A stretch of 64,000 nucleotides of DNA from G965261775 sp965261775 (GTDB taxonomy: Bacteria; Pseudomonadota; Gammaproteobacteria; Eutrophobiales; Eutrophobiaceae). Where the stretch lies: NCBI GenBank assembly GCA_965261775.1, contig OZ253477.1, positions 310,001 to 374,000 of the forward strand, in the 5' to 3' direction. Shown here in pieces: positions 8,358 through 17,213 of this stretch (position 1 is the stretch's first letter; each line of letters opens with the position of its first letter). The notes beneath the pieces are model-generated. The model did not search any database, was not told the origin of the DNA, and was given only the letters and a program-made list of their open reading frames with translations. The position numbers and the translations under genes were made by a program.

Positions 8358-10154
8358 TCATCGATCCAGATTTTCCTGATCAGAAAGCACATTATACACT
8401 TCCTCCAGCGTACTTAACCCCACCGCGATTTTTTGTGCCCCGCCAATCTTCAGCGGGCGCATACCCTGTTTCAGAGCAGCGCCGCGGAGAATGTCAAGGT
8501 CGATATTCGGGATAATATTTTTTCTGATTTCACTGTTCAATTGCAGGATTTCATAAATGCCGCTACGTCCGATAAAACCGGTATGGCGACACTCATCGCA
8601 ACCAACAGATTTAAATATTTTCGGAGGGAGTTTTAATATCATCGGTTTGATAAACTCATGCCATATCTGTTCATCAATATCGCCAATCACTTTGCAATGC
8701 GGACAAAGGCAGCGGACCAGTCGTTGCGCGATGACTCCTCGCAAGGTAGCATTGATCAGAAAATATTGTATGCCGATATCAATCAAACGCGTCACTGCGG
8801 AAGGAGCGTCGTTTGTATGCAGGCTTGATAGAACGAGATGACCCGTCAGCGCCGCTTGTACCGCAATATCTGCAGTTTCACTATCGCGGATTTCGCCGAC
8901 CATGATTACATCCGGATCCTGCCTTAACAGTGTTCTGACCCCGGTGGAGAAACTGACACCAATGGACGGTTGTACCTGCATCTGATTAAATTTCGGCTCA
9001 ATCATTTCGATGGGGTCTTCAATAGTGCAGATATTAATTTCCGGACGCGCAATTTGATTCAATATTGAGTAAAGTGTGGTGGTTTTCCCCGACCCGGTCG
9101 GGCCAGTGATTAGAATCACGCCGTTGCGACAATTCAGGATATCGGACAACTGCTCTTGATTGTGTTTTGTAAAGCCTAGTTGTTGGTATGTTTTGACCAG
9201 CATTTCCGGGTCAAAAATACGCATCACCAGTTTTTCACCGAAGGCCGTGGGCATTGTGGACAGCCGCATTTCCACCTCCTGCCCCGATGGTGCGATGGTC
9301 TTTACTCGCCCATCTTGTGGACGCCGCCTGTCCGTTATATCCATACGACCAAGTGACTTCAGGCGGCTGGTAATGGCGCCCATCAATGCGGTTGGCAATT
9401 CATGTACAGTATGCAGAATATTATCAATGCGGAAACGGATATGGCCTTTTTCACGCCGGGGTTCAAGGTGAATATCGCTGGCACGTTGTTCAAAGGCAAA
9501 TTGTAACAACCAGTCAACAATACTCACGATGTGCTGATCATTGGCGTCCGGTTCACCGGATTTGCCGAGTTTGACCAGCTGTTCAAAATTCTGAATTAAT
9601 GAAATGGGCTCATCGTTTTTCTTGTTGACCGCGCCGCTGATAGATTTACTAACACCATAAAATTCAACCAGATAACGTTCCAGATCTTTGGGATTTATAA
9701 TGGCCCGCTTTATCTGAAGATGTGAAATACGCGACAGTTCATTTTCCCACGACGAAATAAAGGGTTCGCAGGTCGCAATGGTGATTTGCGTATCATTCAC
9801 ATCCACCGGCAGAATTTTCAATTTCGTTGCATAAGCTTGAGAAACAACGTTGGTGATCTTCTGCACATCTACTTTTAGCGGGTCAATCCGCAGATAGGTT
9901 TGATTAACCTTATTGGCCAGCCATTTTGTCAGGTTTTCAAGATTCAGCGGATATCCCGGTTTTTTTGCCGATTGCCAGCCCTTCCCGGCCACGCTGATCA
10001 GTGGATGGATACGTATTTTGCTCGCGCCCGAATTAGAGTCTGCCAGTTCTGAACATTGCTCGCGTGTAATCAGGGAGTCTTTCTCCAGTTGTTCAAGAAC
10101 ATAGCCAAGTGTGAGTGAGTTGTCCCGAATCAGTTTTTTTGCAGTATTCTTCAT
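8358..10154 (-). CDS. GspE/PilB-family secretion ATPase (type II secretion or type IV pilus type)
   Basis: About 598 residues. An N-terminal MshEN/GspE-N domain (to about 170) precedes the ATPase. Walker A is GPTGSGKTTT (about 352-361), the Asp box lies around 375-390, Walker B is PDVIMVGEIRD (about 415-425), and the His box is LSSLHTNDA. A zinc finger is made of Cys pairs near 485/488 and 520/523. These features are complete for a motor that drives pseudopilus or pilus assembly at the inner membrane. Unusually, no gsp or pil gene lies next to it, so the system it serves is unclear. ATG at 10154 is preferred over TTG at 10157. Confidence 0.88.
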   Translation of the reverse strand: MKNTAKKLIRDNSLTLGYVLEQLEKDSLITREQCSELADSNSGASKIRIHPLISVAGKGWQSAKKPGYPLNLENLTKWLANKVNQTYLRIDPLKVDVQKITNVVSQAYATKLKILPVDVNDTQITIATCEPFISSWENELSRISHLQIKRAIINPKDLERYLVEFYGVSKSISGAVNKKNDEPISLIQNFEQLVKLGKSGEPDANDQHIVSIVDWLLQFAFEQRASDIHLEPRREKGHIRFRIDNILHTVHELPTALMGAITSRLKSLGRMDITDRRRPQDGRVKTIAPSGQEVEMRLSTMPTAFGEKLVMRIFDPEMLVKTYQQLGFTKHNQEQLSDILNCRNGVILITGPTGSGKTTTLYSILNQIARPEINICTIEDPIEMIEPKFNQMQVQPSIGVSFSTGVRTLLRQDPDVIMVGEIRDSETADIAVQAALTGHLVLSSLHTNDAPSAVTRLIDIGIQYFLINATLRGVIAQRLVRCLCPHCKVIGDIDEQIWHEFIKPMILKLPPKIFKSVGCDECRHTGFIGRSGIYEILQLNSEIRKNIIPNIDLDILRGAALKQGMRPLKIGGAQKIAVGLSTLEEVYNVLSDQENLDR

Positions 10155-10363
10155 CAATCCTGGTTATCACCCTCTTTGAAAGAGATTACACTAAATTTGT
10201 GTCCAGGTTAAAAACCCTTTATTCGCCAATGTTCTGGCATACGCTATAATTCCTTTTCAGCTTTCCATGAACAGATATTTAACACAGCAGTCGTATCATA
10301 TAACAAAGGCGTGATGGTGTTGAACTACGCCCTTATCACTCATTTAACCTGGAGTCTGTCCCC

Positions 10364-11080
10364 ATGAAACTTTATCTGTCATTCGCTTTGATGATAATCA
10401 CGTCTATGGTTATCGCGGAAGAAAATCCCGAGATCACAATCAATGCAAGTTTGAATAAATTATTCCCCGAGGTAGATATAAACAGCATTCAGGCAACACC
10501 TGTTAAAGGACTGTATCAGGTATTGATAGGAGCGGAAGTGTTTTATATCACTGGCGACGGGCGCTATGCGATTAATAAAGGCGAGTTGGTAGATATTCAA
10601 GAAAGAGTTAATTTGACGGAAAGGGCCCGCGTCCGCGCCAGGTCCGATTTAATCAAAACAATCAACGAAGGGGAATATATTGAATTCGCGCCGAAAAAAC
10701 CGAGCGATATTATTTATGTTTTTACCGATATTGATTGCGGTTATTGCCGCAGATTCCATCGTGATGTGCCGGAGCTGAATGCCCGGGGCATCAGCGTGCG
10801 TTATCTGGCCTATCCCCGTGCTGGCGTTAATTCGGACACGGGTCGCAGGATGAGCCATGTCTGGTGCGCTGAAGACAGACAGAAGGCATTAACCGCTTCC
10901 AAAAAGCGCGAGCCAGTGAAACCAAGCCGATGTGATAATCCGATTGCCAGACACTATGTCCTGGGACAACAACTGGGTCTGAGAGGGACACCGGCAATAT
11001 ACCTGCAAAACGGGAGTATGTTTCCCGGGTACATGCCGCCGGACAGGTTGATTAGAAATATGCGAAACAGTGCCTATTAA
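10364..11080 (+). CDS. dsbC: Thiol:disulfide interchange protein DsbC
   Basis: 238 residues. It is a periplasmic disulfide isomerase. It has a signal peptide (residues 1-18, ending ...VIAEE), a DsbC/G dimerisation domain (about 20-90), and a thioredoxin domain with C125-G-Y-C128 and the cis-proline loop RGTPAIYL. Two further Cys (in HVWCAEDRQ and PSRCDNP) match the structural disulfide of DsbC. ATG at 10364 follows a CTGGAG ribosome site. DsbB is encoded at 56001, but no dsbA or dsbD is visible in the window. Confidence 0.93.
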   Translation: MKLYLSFALMIITSMVIAEENPEITINASLNKLFPEVDINSIQATPVKGLYQVLIGAEVFYITGDGRYAINKGELVDIQERVNLTERARVRARSDLIKTINEGEYIEFAPKKPSDIIYVFTDIDCGYCRRFHRDVPELNARGISVRYLAYPRAGVNSDTGRRMSHVWCAEDRQKALTASKKREPVKPSRCDNPIARHYVLGQQLGLRGTPAIYLQNGSMFPGYMPPDRLIRNMRNSAY

Positions 11081-11277
11081 TAGACAATAGATGTGGCAAG
11101 CTGGTAATGAATGATGGAAAAAACGGATAACGGCAGTCAGCTTCCGTGTTGTGCGGATGGGTTTCAGGGCGCGTATTCAATAGATAGCGGTATAGAATAC
11201 ATTCATCCTGTGCTTGAAGTAAGAGGTTCAAATAAGGTGGAGCGGGTAAGCATCGTACGTGGGTACTCAATACCCCG

Positions 11278-12135
11278 TTATCCCCTGTCTGTTGCCTTTC
11301 CGCCGCTGTTCGCTATCACGGACAGGGAAAAATCAATGGCGCGAATGTGTTTCGTCAACGCGCCAATCGAAATATAGTCAATGCCGGTTTCAGCGATGGC
11401 ACGGATGTTTTGCCTGTCGATATTGCCGGAGGCCTCAAGTTTGCTTTTTCCCTGGTTCAACTCAACGGCCTGTGCCAGTTCGGAAACGGTGAAGTTATCA
11501 AGCAGGATTTGATCAGCTTTAACGGCCAGTGCTTCTTCAAGCTCTGCGATTGACTCAACTTCAACCTCAACCGGTAGCCCGCTACCGCGTACCTGTCCGA
11601 CAGCAGCGGTAATACCTCCGGCTGCCGCAATGTGGTTTTCCTTGATGAACAGCGCATCGTAAAGGCCGATCCTGTGGTTCAATCCCCCTCCGCAGGTAAC
11701 GGCGTATTTTTGCGCCAGACGAAGTCCCGGTATGGTTTTGCGCGTATCCAGTATTTTTGCGTCGGTATGTTTGATCAGATCAACAAACCCGGACACGGTG
11801 GTCGCCGTGCCGGACAGGGTTTGCAGAAAATTGATCGCCGTCCGCTCCGCACTTAGAATAGATCGGGTCGTGCCGCTTAGCCGGCACAGCGTCTGATCGG
11901 CTTTGATCGCGTCCCTGTCGGTCGTATTCCATTTAATCCCGATGGTGGGGTCGAGTTGTCTGAAGGTTTCGTCAAACCAGAGCGTCCCGGCCAGTATCGC
12001 GGGTTCGCGGGTAATGAGTATGGCCGATGAGCGTATATCCGCAGGAATCAGAGTAGCGGTGATATCACCCGTCCCGATATCCTCTTCCAGCGCCGTCCTG
12101 ACATTGGCGGTAACAATTGCCTGATCAATGCTCAC
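11278..12135 (-). CDS. nadC: Nicotinate-nucleotide pyrophosphorylase (quinolinate phosphoribosyltransferase)
   Basis: 285 residues. It makes nicotinate mononucleotide from quinolinate and PRPP in NAD synthesis. Recognisable segments are EDIGTGDITATLIP, LNFLQTLSGTAT-like core, ILDTRKTIPGLR, CGGGLNHRIGLYDALFIKENHI (PRPP and quinolinate site) and VEVEVESIAELEEAL. The start is GTG 12135, which overlaps the end of the upstream symporter gene by 11 bp, so translation of the two is probably coupled. No nadA or nadB is in the window. Confidence 0.95.
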   Translation of the reverse strand: MSIDQAIVTANVRTALEEDIGTGDITATLIPADIRSSAILITREPAILAGTLWFDETFRQLDPTIGIKWNTTDRDAIKADQTLCRLSGTTRSILSAERTAINFLQTLSGTATTVSGFVDLIKHTDAKILDTRKTIPGLRLAQKYAVTCGGGLNHRIGLYDALFIKENHIAAAGGITAAVGQVRGSGLPVEVEVESIAELEEALAVKADQILLDNFTVSELAQAVELNQGKSKLEASGNIDRQNIRAIAETGIDYISIGALTKHIRAIDFSLSVIANSGGKATDRG

Positions 12136-13486
12136 TTGAATCCGGCCTATTGAAATAACGCCGCGTTTTAGCGAATACGACCGGGCTGAGTAACAGCAGG
12201 GCCAGCAGATTGGGCAGGGCCATCAGGCCGTTCATGATATCAGCGAACGTCCATACCATTTCGAGTTTCATTACCGCCCCGATAAATATTGCCACAACCC
12301 AGACCAGGCGGTAGGGCTTAATCACCTTTGTCCCGAACAGATAGGCGGCGCAGCGTTCGCCGTAATAACTCCAGCCCAGAATAGTGGTGAAGGCGAACAG
12401 AATAAGACCGAAGCTCACACACCAGGCGCCGTAACCGTAAAGGCCGATGGAGAAGGCCATGGATGACATAGGAGCACCTTTTAGACCGCTTTCCCAGGCA
12501 CCGGTCAGGATAATGACGAAGGCCGTCAGACTACAGATGATGATGGTGTCAATAAATGTTCCCAGCGAAGCGATCATTCCCTGCCGTACCGGGTTGTCAG
12601 TTCTGGCTACCGCATGTGCAATAGGGGCGCTACCAAGACCGGCTTCGTTTGAGAATATCCCTCTGGCGAAGCCCCAGCGTATCGCCATCCAGATCGTCGC
12701 GCCGAGGAAACCACCGCTGGCAGCCGTTCCGGAAAAGGCGCTATTGATGATCAGTGAGAGGGTCATGGGCATTTTTTCAATGTTCAAAGCGATGATGGCC
12801 AGCGCCGCCAGCACATAAACCAGCGCCATAAAAGGGACGAGTCTCGCCGCAATGTGGGCGATTCGTTTTACGCCGCCAATGATGACCAGCGCTGCCAGCA
12901 TCGCCATTATCAGACCGCTTGCCCAGTCCGGCACGGCGAAATTCGCATTGATTTCATCAGCGACGGAATTGGATTGCACCATATTACCGATACCAAATGC
13001 GGCAAACATGCCGAAAAAGGCGAACGCGCCTGCCATCCAGCGCCAGTTTTCCCCCAGACCGTTGCGGATGTAATACATGGGGCCGCCGACGGTGTTGCCG
13101 AGGGCATCGTATTCCCGGTAACTGACAGCCAGCACGGCTTCCGCATACTTTGTCGCCATACCGAACAGGGCAATGATCCACATCCAGAATATCGCACCGG
13201 GACCGCCGAAATAGATGGCGGTGGCGACGCCAACAATATTGCCGGTCCCGACCGTCGCGGACAAGGCGGTCATCAGTGCCTGAAAAGGGCTGATGTCTCC
13301 TTTCCCGTGCGGTGCCGCCTGTCGGCCCTGCCAGAGTGTTTTGGCGGCGAGCAGCAGCTTTAGCCAGGGCGTGAATCTCAGACCGATACTGAGATAGATA
13401 CCGGTCAGGGCGAGCAGCGGAATGAGTAAATATTCACTCCATACAACGCCACTTAGCGTATTCAGACTATATTGCAACCATGACAT
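12125..13486 (-). CDS. Sodium:alanine/glycine symporter (AGCS family)
   Basis: About 453 residues and around 10 membrane segments. AGCS signatures are seen: TVGTGNIVGVATAIYFGGPG, GGPMYYIRNGLG, GIFSNEAGLGSAPIAHA and GWSYYGERCAAYLFG. It imports small neutral amino acids with sodium. ATG at 13486 (MSWLQYSLN) is chosen; the frame opens at TTG 13504 but that extension lacks a hydrophobic start or a ribosome site. It precedes nadC with an 11-bp overlap. The pairing with NAD synthesis is probably fortuitous. Confidence 0.93.
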   Translation of the reverse strand: MSWLQYSLNTLSGVVWSEYLLIPLLALTGIYLSIGLRFTPWLKLLLAAKTLWQGRQAAPHGKGDISPFQALMTALSATVGTGNIVGVATAIYFGGPGAIFWMWIIALFGMATKYAEAVLAVSYREYDALGNTVGGPMYYIRNGLGENWRWMAGAFAFFGMFAAFGIGNMVQSNSVADEINANFAVPDWASGLIMAMLAALVIIGGVKRIAHIAARLVPFMALVYVLAALAIIALNIEKMPMTLSLIINSAFSGTAASGGFLGATIWMAIRWGFARGIFSNEAGLGSAPIAHAVARTDNPVRQGMIASLGTFIDTIIICSLTAFVIILTGAWESGLKGAPMSSMAFSIGLYGYGAWCVSFGLILFAFTTILGWSYYGERCAAYLFGTKVIKPYRLVWVVAIFIGAVMKLEMVWTFADIMNGLMALPNLLALLLLSPVVFAKTRRYFNRPDSSEH

Positions 13487-13567
13487 GGTATCGTTTTTAC
13501 CCAACAGTGATATTGTGGAAAGCGTTTTTTAATCCCCAGGAGCGGTGGTCCAATCGTTGGTGTCTTC

Positions 13568-14083
13568 TTAGTATTGCCGGATGAGCAACTCATCCCCTTT
13601 CTGGGAAAACTCAAGGTGTTTGAGAAAGCTCATTCCCAGTAATACCTCATCGCCACCCATATAAGGGTTGATGCCCGCCCTGACCCCGTACAGTTTTATA
13701 CCACCCAGATTAACACTGTCCAATAGTGTGGCATAGACGTTTATACGACCATTCGCGGTATAGACCGACATCTCTGCTCCCGGTGTTAACCCCAGATCCT
13801 CCGCAATCTTTGCAGGGATAGCAATATCAGTGGCGCCGGTATCCAGAAGAAAGACGACGGACCGATTGTTAATCATGCCGTTTGCAACATAGTGCCCGGC
13901 GCGGTTGCGCTGTAATCGGACCTGTTTGATATTGCCCGATTGTTCCAGCGTCAGGTTGGGGTTCGGATTTTTTTGTCGTTCAAGATAGAAGGAAAAATAG
14001 AAACTCAACAGCATCAACAGGATGACCCAGGCCAATATGAACATGCCTTTGCCGGTCTTCTTGTCAAAGTCATTGTCACTCAT
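13568..14083 (-). CDS. Retropepsin-like aspartic protease, membrane-anchored (clan AA, TIGR02281 type)
   Basis: 171 residues. One transmembrane segment (about 13-33) is followed by a periplasmic domain with a single catalytic triad L-D81-T-G-A-T. A matching hydrophobic LLGMSFL occurs near the C-terminus, as in bacterial retropepsins. Only one Asp motif is present, so the active form should be a homodimer. The substrate is unknown. The gene stands alone between an AGCS symporter and an intergenic region with decayed DNA. Confidence 0.85.
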   Translation of the reverse strand: MSDNDFDKKTGKGMFILAWVILLMLLSFYFSFYLERQKNPNPNLTLEQSGNIKQVRLQRNRAGHYVANGMINNRSVVFLLDTGATDIAIPAKIAEDLGLTPGAEMSVYTANGRINVYATLLDSVNLGGIKLYGVRAGINPYMGGDEVLLGMSFLKHLEFSQKGDELLIRQY

Positions 14084-14644
14084 GCTTTCAAAAAATTTAT
14101 ATTCACAGCCTGTTGTTTGATTAGATTATTTTATTATTTGAAATAAGTAATAATTTACCATCTATAATGGGACTTTATAACCCTTTAACTGCTCAGCCAG
14201 TAAGCAAAATTGTTGGAGAAAAAAATAAAAATACGGATATAGCTATTTTGTGTTTTGTATTGAAAAGGAATACCTGGGAGAACCTGGTATCCTTCTATCC
14301 TTGGAATAAGGGAACTCTCAAAAATAAATCTGCGGATTTTTAAAATTTTTTAAACGGCCATTTGGCAGTGGTGCGGCAACTGCTCGCTGCACCGGGTATC
14401 AACACGCCGCTCCAACAGAAAGGCAAAACTGCGCGGGAGTGGGCCGCTAACGCCACCATCAAAACCCTGTGCTCGCATAACATAACATGAACACTTTCTT
14501 GCTGTTTAACAGAAAATGGGGCGACAGGCAGGCAACGCTATTACACATACAGCAGTGTTAGCCATTTGGCGCCATGGCGCTCATCAAGCCCGCGATAGTT
14601 CCCTTTGATCGAATATTTTATAAAGGCGGCTAAATCCGGGTTAA
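14084..14644. other. 561-bp non-coding stretch with decayed DNA
   Basis: AT-rich at its left end, with several short T/A runs. The only recognisable content is the ankyrin-like remnant at 14353-14490 (listed separately). The rest shows no open frame with a ribosome site and no clear RNA fold. The words GAATATTTTATAAAGGC at 14611-14627 nearly repeat a segment just after xerD (about 8244-8260), which suggests a small dispersed repeat. Confidence 0.4.
14353..14490 (+). pseudogene. Ankyrin-repeat gene remnant
   Basis: Reading from 14353 gives NGHLAVVRQLLAAPGIN followed by a GKTAREWAA segment and a TGA at 14488. This is one ankyrin repeat: the GHLAVVRQLL helix pair, then the loop and the start of the next repeat. 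The frame is closed by a TAA at 14341, four codons before it, and there is no start or ribosome site. It is therefore the tail of a larger ankyrin gene whose body is gone. Ankyrin genes are common in host-associated bacteria, but one remnant does not prove that lifestyle. Confidence 0.6.
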
Positions 14645-15796
14645 TTAATCATAAGCCAGGCGGATACCAGCAAGGATATGGCGTTTATCCGCCGTATAGT
14701 AATTGCGAAACGCCTGCCGTTTAATTGCCTCCTTGGTATAGCGACTGCTACCGCGCATGACATAGTGGCGTTTGTCAAAATAGGGTTTTGAATATCCTTC
14801 ATAGGGCCAGGGCGTAAAACCGTCGTAGTCATGGAAGAGGTTGTCGCACCATTCCCAGACTAGCGAAACGTCTTTCAGCAGATTTTGCCTGCAGGCGGTT
14901 TCCCATTCGTATTCATGTGGCAACCGTGCCCCGACCCAGTTCGCGTAGGCCTGTGCTTCATAATAACTGATGCCGTGTACAGCCTGATTCGCCAAAAGCC
15001 GATAAGCACCGTTATGATCCACTCCGATCCAGTATCCACTCTGGCGCCGCCAGTGATGCGGGCAAGTGACGTTGCCTTTTTGTCGCCACCGCCAACCTGC
15101 CTCAGACCAGTATTTTCGTTCCAGATAGGCACCGCTCTCCATGAACGCCAGAAACTCGCCGTTGTTCACCGGTTGTCGGCTGATATTAAACGGCGCAAGT
15201 CGCCTGTTATGTTGAGGGTGTTCGTTGTCGTAAGGCAGTCCGGGGTTATCGGAACCGATTTGATAGACGCCGCCAGCGACTTGTTCCATGACCTTGACGG
15301 GTTCTACGGCGACCAATGGCTCGGAGATAGTGATTTCCCGAGGCGTTTTGACGAGCTGAATTTCAGTGAGGACCATATACATTGTTTCAATATGTTGGGA
15401 ATAATGCTGGATCAAAAAATGTGGTAAAAAATAATTATCCAGAAGCGGGTGTGACATTCCCCCGTCTAACGCTGATATCAGCGCCTCACGATTTTTCGCC
15501 TGGTTGTTTCTGACCCATTCAAGCAGTTTGTGTCTGCCCGGCAAAGCGGCACTCCTTGATTTTTTAGGGCTTAAATTCGGAATATAAAGTGTTTTGAGTT
15601 CGTCACTGACGGCGGCTTTATTGAGTAATTTTTCCGTTATCCAGAAAGTCTCGGTATAAACACAATGACCCAGATGCCAGCCCAGCGGACTCAAATCATC
15701 ATGAAACTGTCGCGGGTAATCCTGTTCATCAACGGCTTTAACGATGGAGCAGGCTTCCTTTTGCAAGGAGGCCAGAATATCAAGTAAATCCGTCAT
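14645..15796 (-). CDS. EgtB-family non-haem iron sulfoxide synthase (DinB + formylglycine-generating-like domains)
   Basis: 383 residues from ATG 15796. An N-terminal DinB-like four-helix domain carries the iron ligands typical of EgtB: LGWHLGH near residue 40 and HYSQHIE near residue 130. The C-terminal half is an FGE-sulfatase fold (GGVYQIGSDNPGLPYDNEHPQH...RLPHEYEWETAC...MRGSS...). The family joins a thiol (cysteine, gamma-Glu-Cys or a selenosugar) to the imidazole C2 of hercynine. Start and stop overlap with egtC as ATGA (15793-15796), so the two are coupled. No EgtD methyltransferase is in the window, so the true product (ergothioneine or a relative) is unproven. Confidence 0.82.
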   Translation of the reverse strand: MTDLLDILASLQKEACSIVKAVDEQDYPRQFHDDLSPLGWHLGHCVYTETFWITEKLLNKAAVSDELKTLYIPNLSPKKSRSAALPGRHKLLEWVRNNQAKNREALISALDGGMSHPLLDNYFLPHFLIQHYSQHIETMYMVLTEIQLVKTPREITISEPLVAVEPVKVMEQVAGGVYQIGSDNPGLPYDNEHPQHNRRLAPFNISRQPVNNGEFLAFMESGAYLERKYWSEAGWRWRQKGNVTCPHHWRRQSGYWIGVDHNGAYRLLANQAVHGISYYEAQAYANWVGARLPHEYEWETACRQNLLKDVSLVWEWCDNLFHDYDGFTPWPYEGYSKPYFDKRHYVMRGSSRYTKEAIKRQAFRNYYTADKRHILAGIRLAYD

Positions 15797-16563
15797 AAAG
15801 GTGATTCGTCTGTGATCCCGGTGCAATCAAATACGATCAGTCTGTGTTCCGGGAAAGCGACCCAGTTATCTCCGGGCGTTAATGGTTCAGAAGCTATCTG
15901 AATACTATCTTGCCTTGAAAGGTAATAAAGGCTGGGACAATCACCGTTCAGCGCATGTCGACAAGCGTAGAGTGATTTACCGTCGCTCAGGATCATGTTT
16001 AACAGGGCCGTTTCCTTGTTTGCGTCCGCACAATAATTTTCAAGAGCAGGCATCATTTTTACGATAGCTTCCGCAAGAGACAGCGCGTTTAACAGATATT
16101 CCCGCAACAGGGAATATAAATATTGTGAATCACTGTTTCCGTTTATCCCGATGCGAATATCATCGGAAATCAAATTAAACAACCGTTTCTTGTGATTGTT
16201 ATCAAACGGTTTCAGGTAACCGTTATGAGTAAAGATGAGATTATCTCCGATAAAGGGTTGCGTATTTGCCGTGCTGACATCCTGCCCAGGCGTCGCGCTA
16301 CGTACGTTGGCTACCCACAGGCGACTGCGGATGGACTGGGCCAGACCTTCCAGATTGGTATCGGACCAGATCGGGCAGGTGTTTTTATAGGCATAAGGCG
16401 TGTTCTTTTCCGTCAGCCAGGCGATGCCAAAACCATCCGCATTGAGACTGGCCTCCCGCATTTCTTTGGCGGCCCAGGATTGTTTAACGAGATTATGTTC
16501 CGGTTCATACAAAAACCGGGACAATTTGATCTCTTTTCCCATATAAGCGGCCAGTCGGCACAT
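15793..16563 (-). CDS. egtC: EgtC-like class II glutamine amidotransferase
   Basis: 256 residues. After removal of Met1 the N-terminal nucleophile is Cys2 (MCRLAAYMG), as required for Ntn-type glutamine amidotransferases. Further signatures are NADGFGIAWL, VRSATPG, NTQPFIGDNLIFTHNGYL and NSDSQYLYSLL. EgtC removes the glutamate from gamma-glutamyl-hercynylcysteine sulfoxide. Its presence therefore implies that the coupled EgtB uses gamma-Glu-Cys, as in the mycobacterial pathway. It is first in the two-gene operon and divergent from ampD. Confidence 0.85.
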   Translation of the reverse strand: MCRLAAYMGKEIKLSRFLYEPEHNLVKQSWAAKEMREASLNADGFGIAWLTEKNTPYAYKNTCPIWSDTNLEGLAQSIRSRLWVANVRSATPGQDVSTANTQPFIGDNLIFTHNGYLKPFDNNHKKRLFNLISDDIRIGINGNSDSQYLYSLLREYLLNALSLAEAIVKMMPALENYCADANKETALLNMILSDGKSLYACRHALNGDCPSLYYLSRQDSIQIASEPLTPGDNWVAFPEHRLIVFDCTGITDESPL

Positions 16564-16655
16564 TTATGTTCCTCTTGCGGGTTTTCAGGATAAAATTAAG
16601 TGCTATACTATTTTATCCGATTGATATAAGGAAGCTGGATTTGATATTGACGATC

Positions 16656-17213
16656 ATGTCTTATTGCATTGATCAATGTGGAAAATGGTTGCGGGGCGTA
16701 CGTATTATCAGATCGCCCAACCGTAGTCAAAGGAAGGATGAGGCGGATGTTGACCTTCTGGTCATCCACGGTATCAGCCTGCCACCAGGACAGTATGGCG
16801 GTGATTATATCGATCGTCTTTTTACCAATACCCTGGACCCTGTCGGTCATCCCTATTTCGCGAAGATAGCCGGGTTGCGCGTCTCGGCACATCTCCTGAT
16901 CAATCGTCAAGGCGATGTCACGCAATACGTGCCTTTCAGTGACTGTGCCTGGCATGCTGGTGTTTCATCGTTCGCCGGGCGTGAACACTGCAATAAATAC
17001 TCAATGAGCATTGAGCTTGAAGGCTGTGATGAAGAGGCCTATTCCGACGAGCAATATAGCACCCTGGCTGCCGTTACTGATGTCATTTGTCGGCGCTGGC
17101 CCAAGATAACGCAAGATCGTATTGTGGGGCACTGCGATATTGCGCCGGACAGAAAAACCGACCCGGGCCCGGCCTTTGATAAAGAGTATTATTTTTCACT
17201 GGTGGGCATATGA
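16656..17213 (+). CDS. ampD: 1,6-anhydro-N-acetylmuramyl-L-alanine amidase AmpD
   Basis: 185 residues from ATG 16656 (MSYCIDQCGKWL); the frame opens 30 codons earlier but that part overlaps the divergent promoter region. It is a cytoplasmic amidase of the peptidoglycan recycling pathway. LLVIHGISLPPGQYGG holds the first zinc ligand, VSAHLLINRQGDVTQYVPF and CAWHAGVSSFAGREHCN follow, and VGHCDIAPDRKTDPGPAF gives the second His and the Asp ligand. Loss of AmpD derepresses AmpC in species that carry it. The stop overlaps ampE as ATGA. Confidence 0.96.
   Translation: MSYCIDQCGKWLRGVRIIRSPNRSQRKDEADVDLLVIHGISLPPGQYGGDYIDRLFTNTLDPVGHPYFAKIAGLRVSAHLLINRQGDVTQYVPFSDCAWHAGVSSFAGREHCNKYSMSIELEGCDEEAYSDEQYSTLAAVTDVICRRWPKITQDRIVGHCDIAPDRKTDPGPAFDKEYYFSLVGI

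Noticed and set aside
11111..11377. 88-codon plus-strand frame between dsbC and nadC
   Set aside because: Half of it is antisense to nadC and there is no motif or homology to support it.
16566..16655. 30-codon N-terminal extension of AmpD
   Set aside because: It covers the promoter region shared with egtC and is absent from the family; ATG 16656 gives the normal length.
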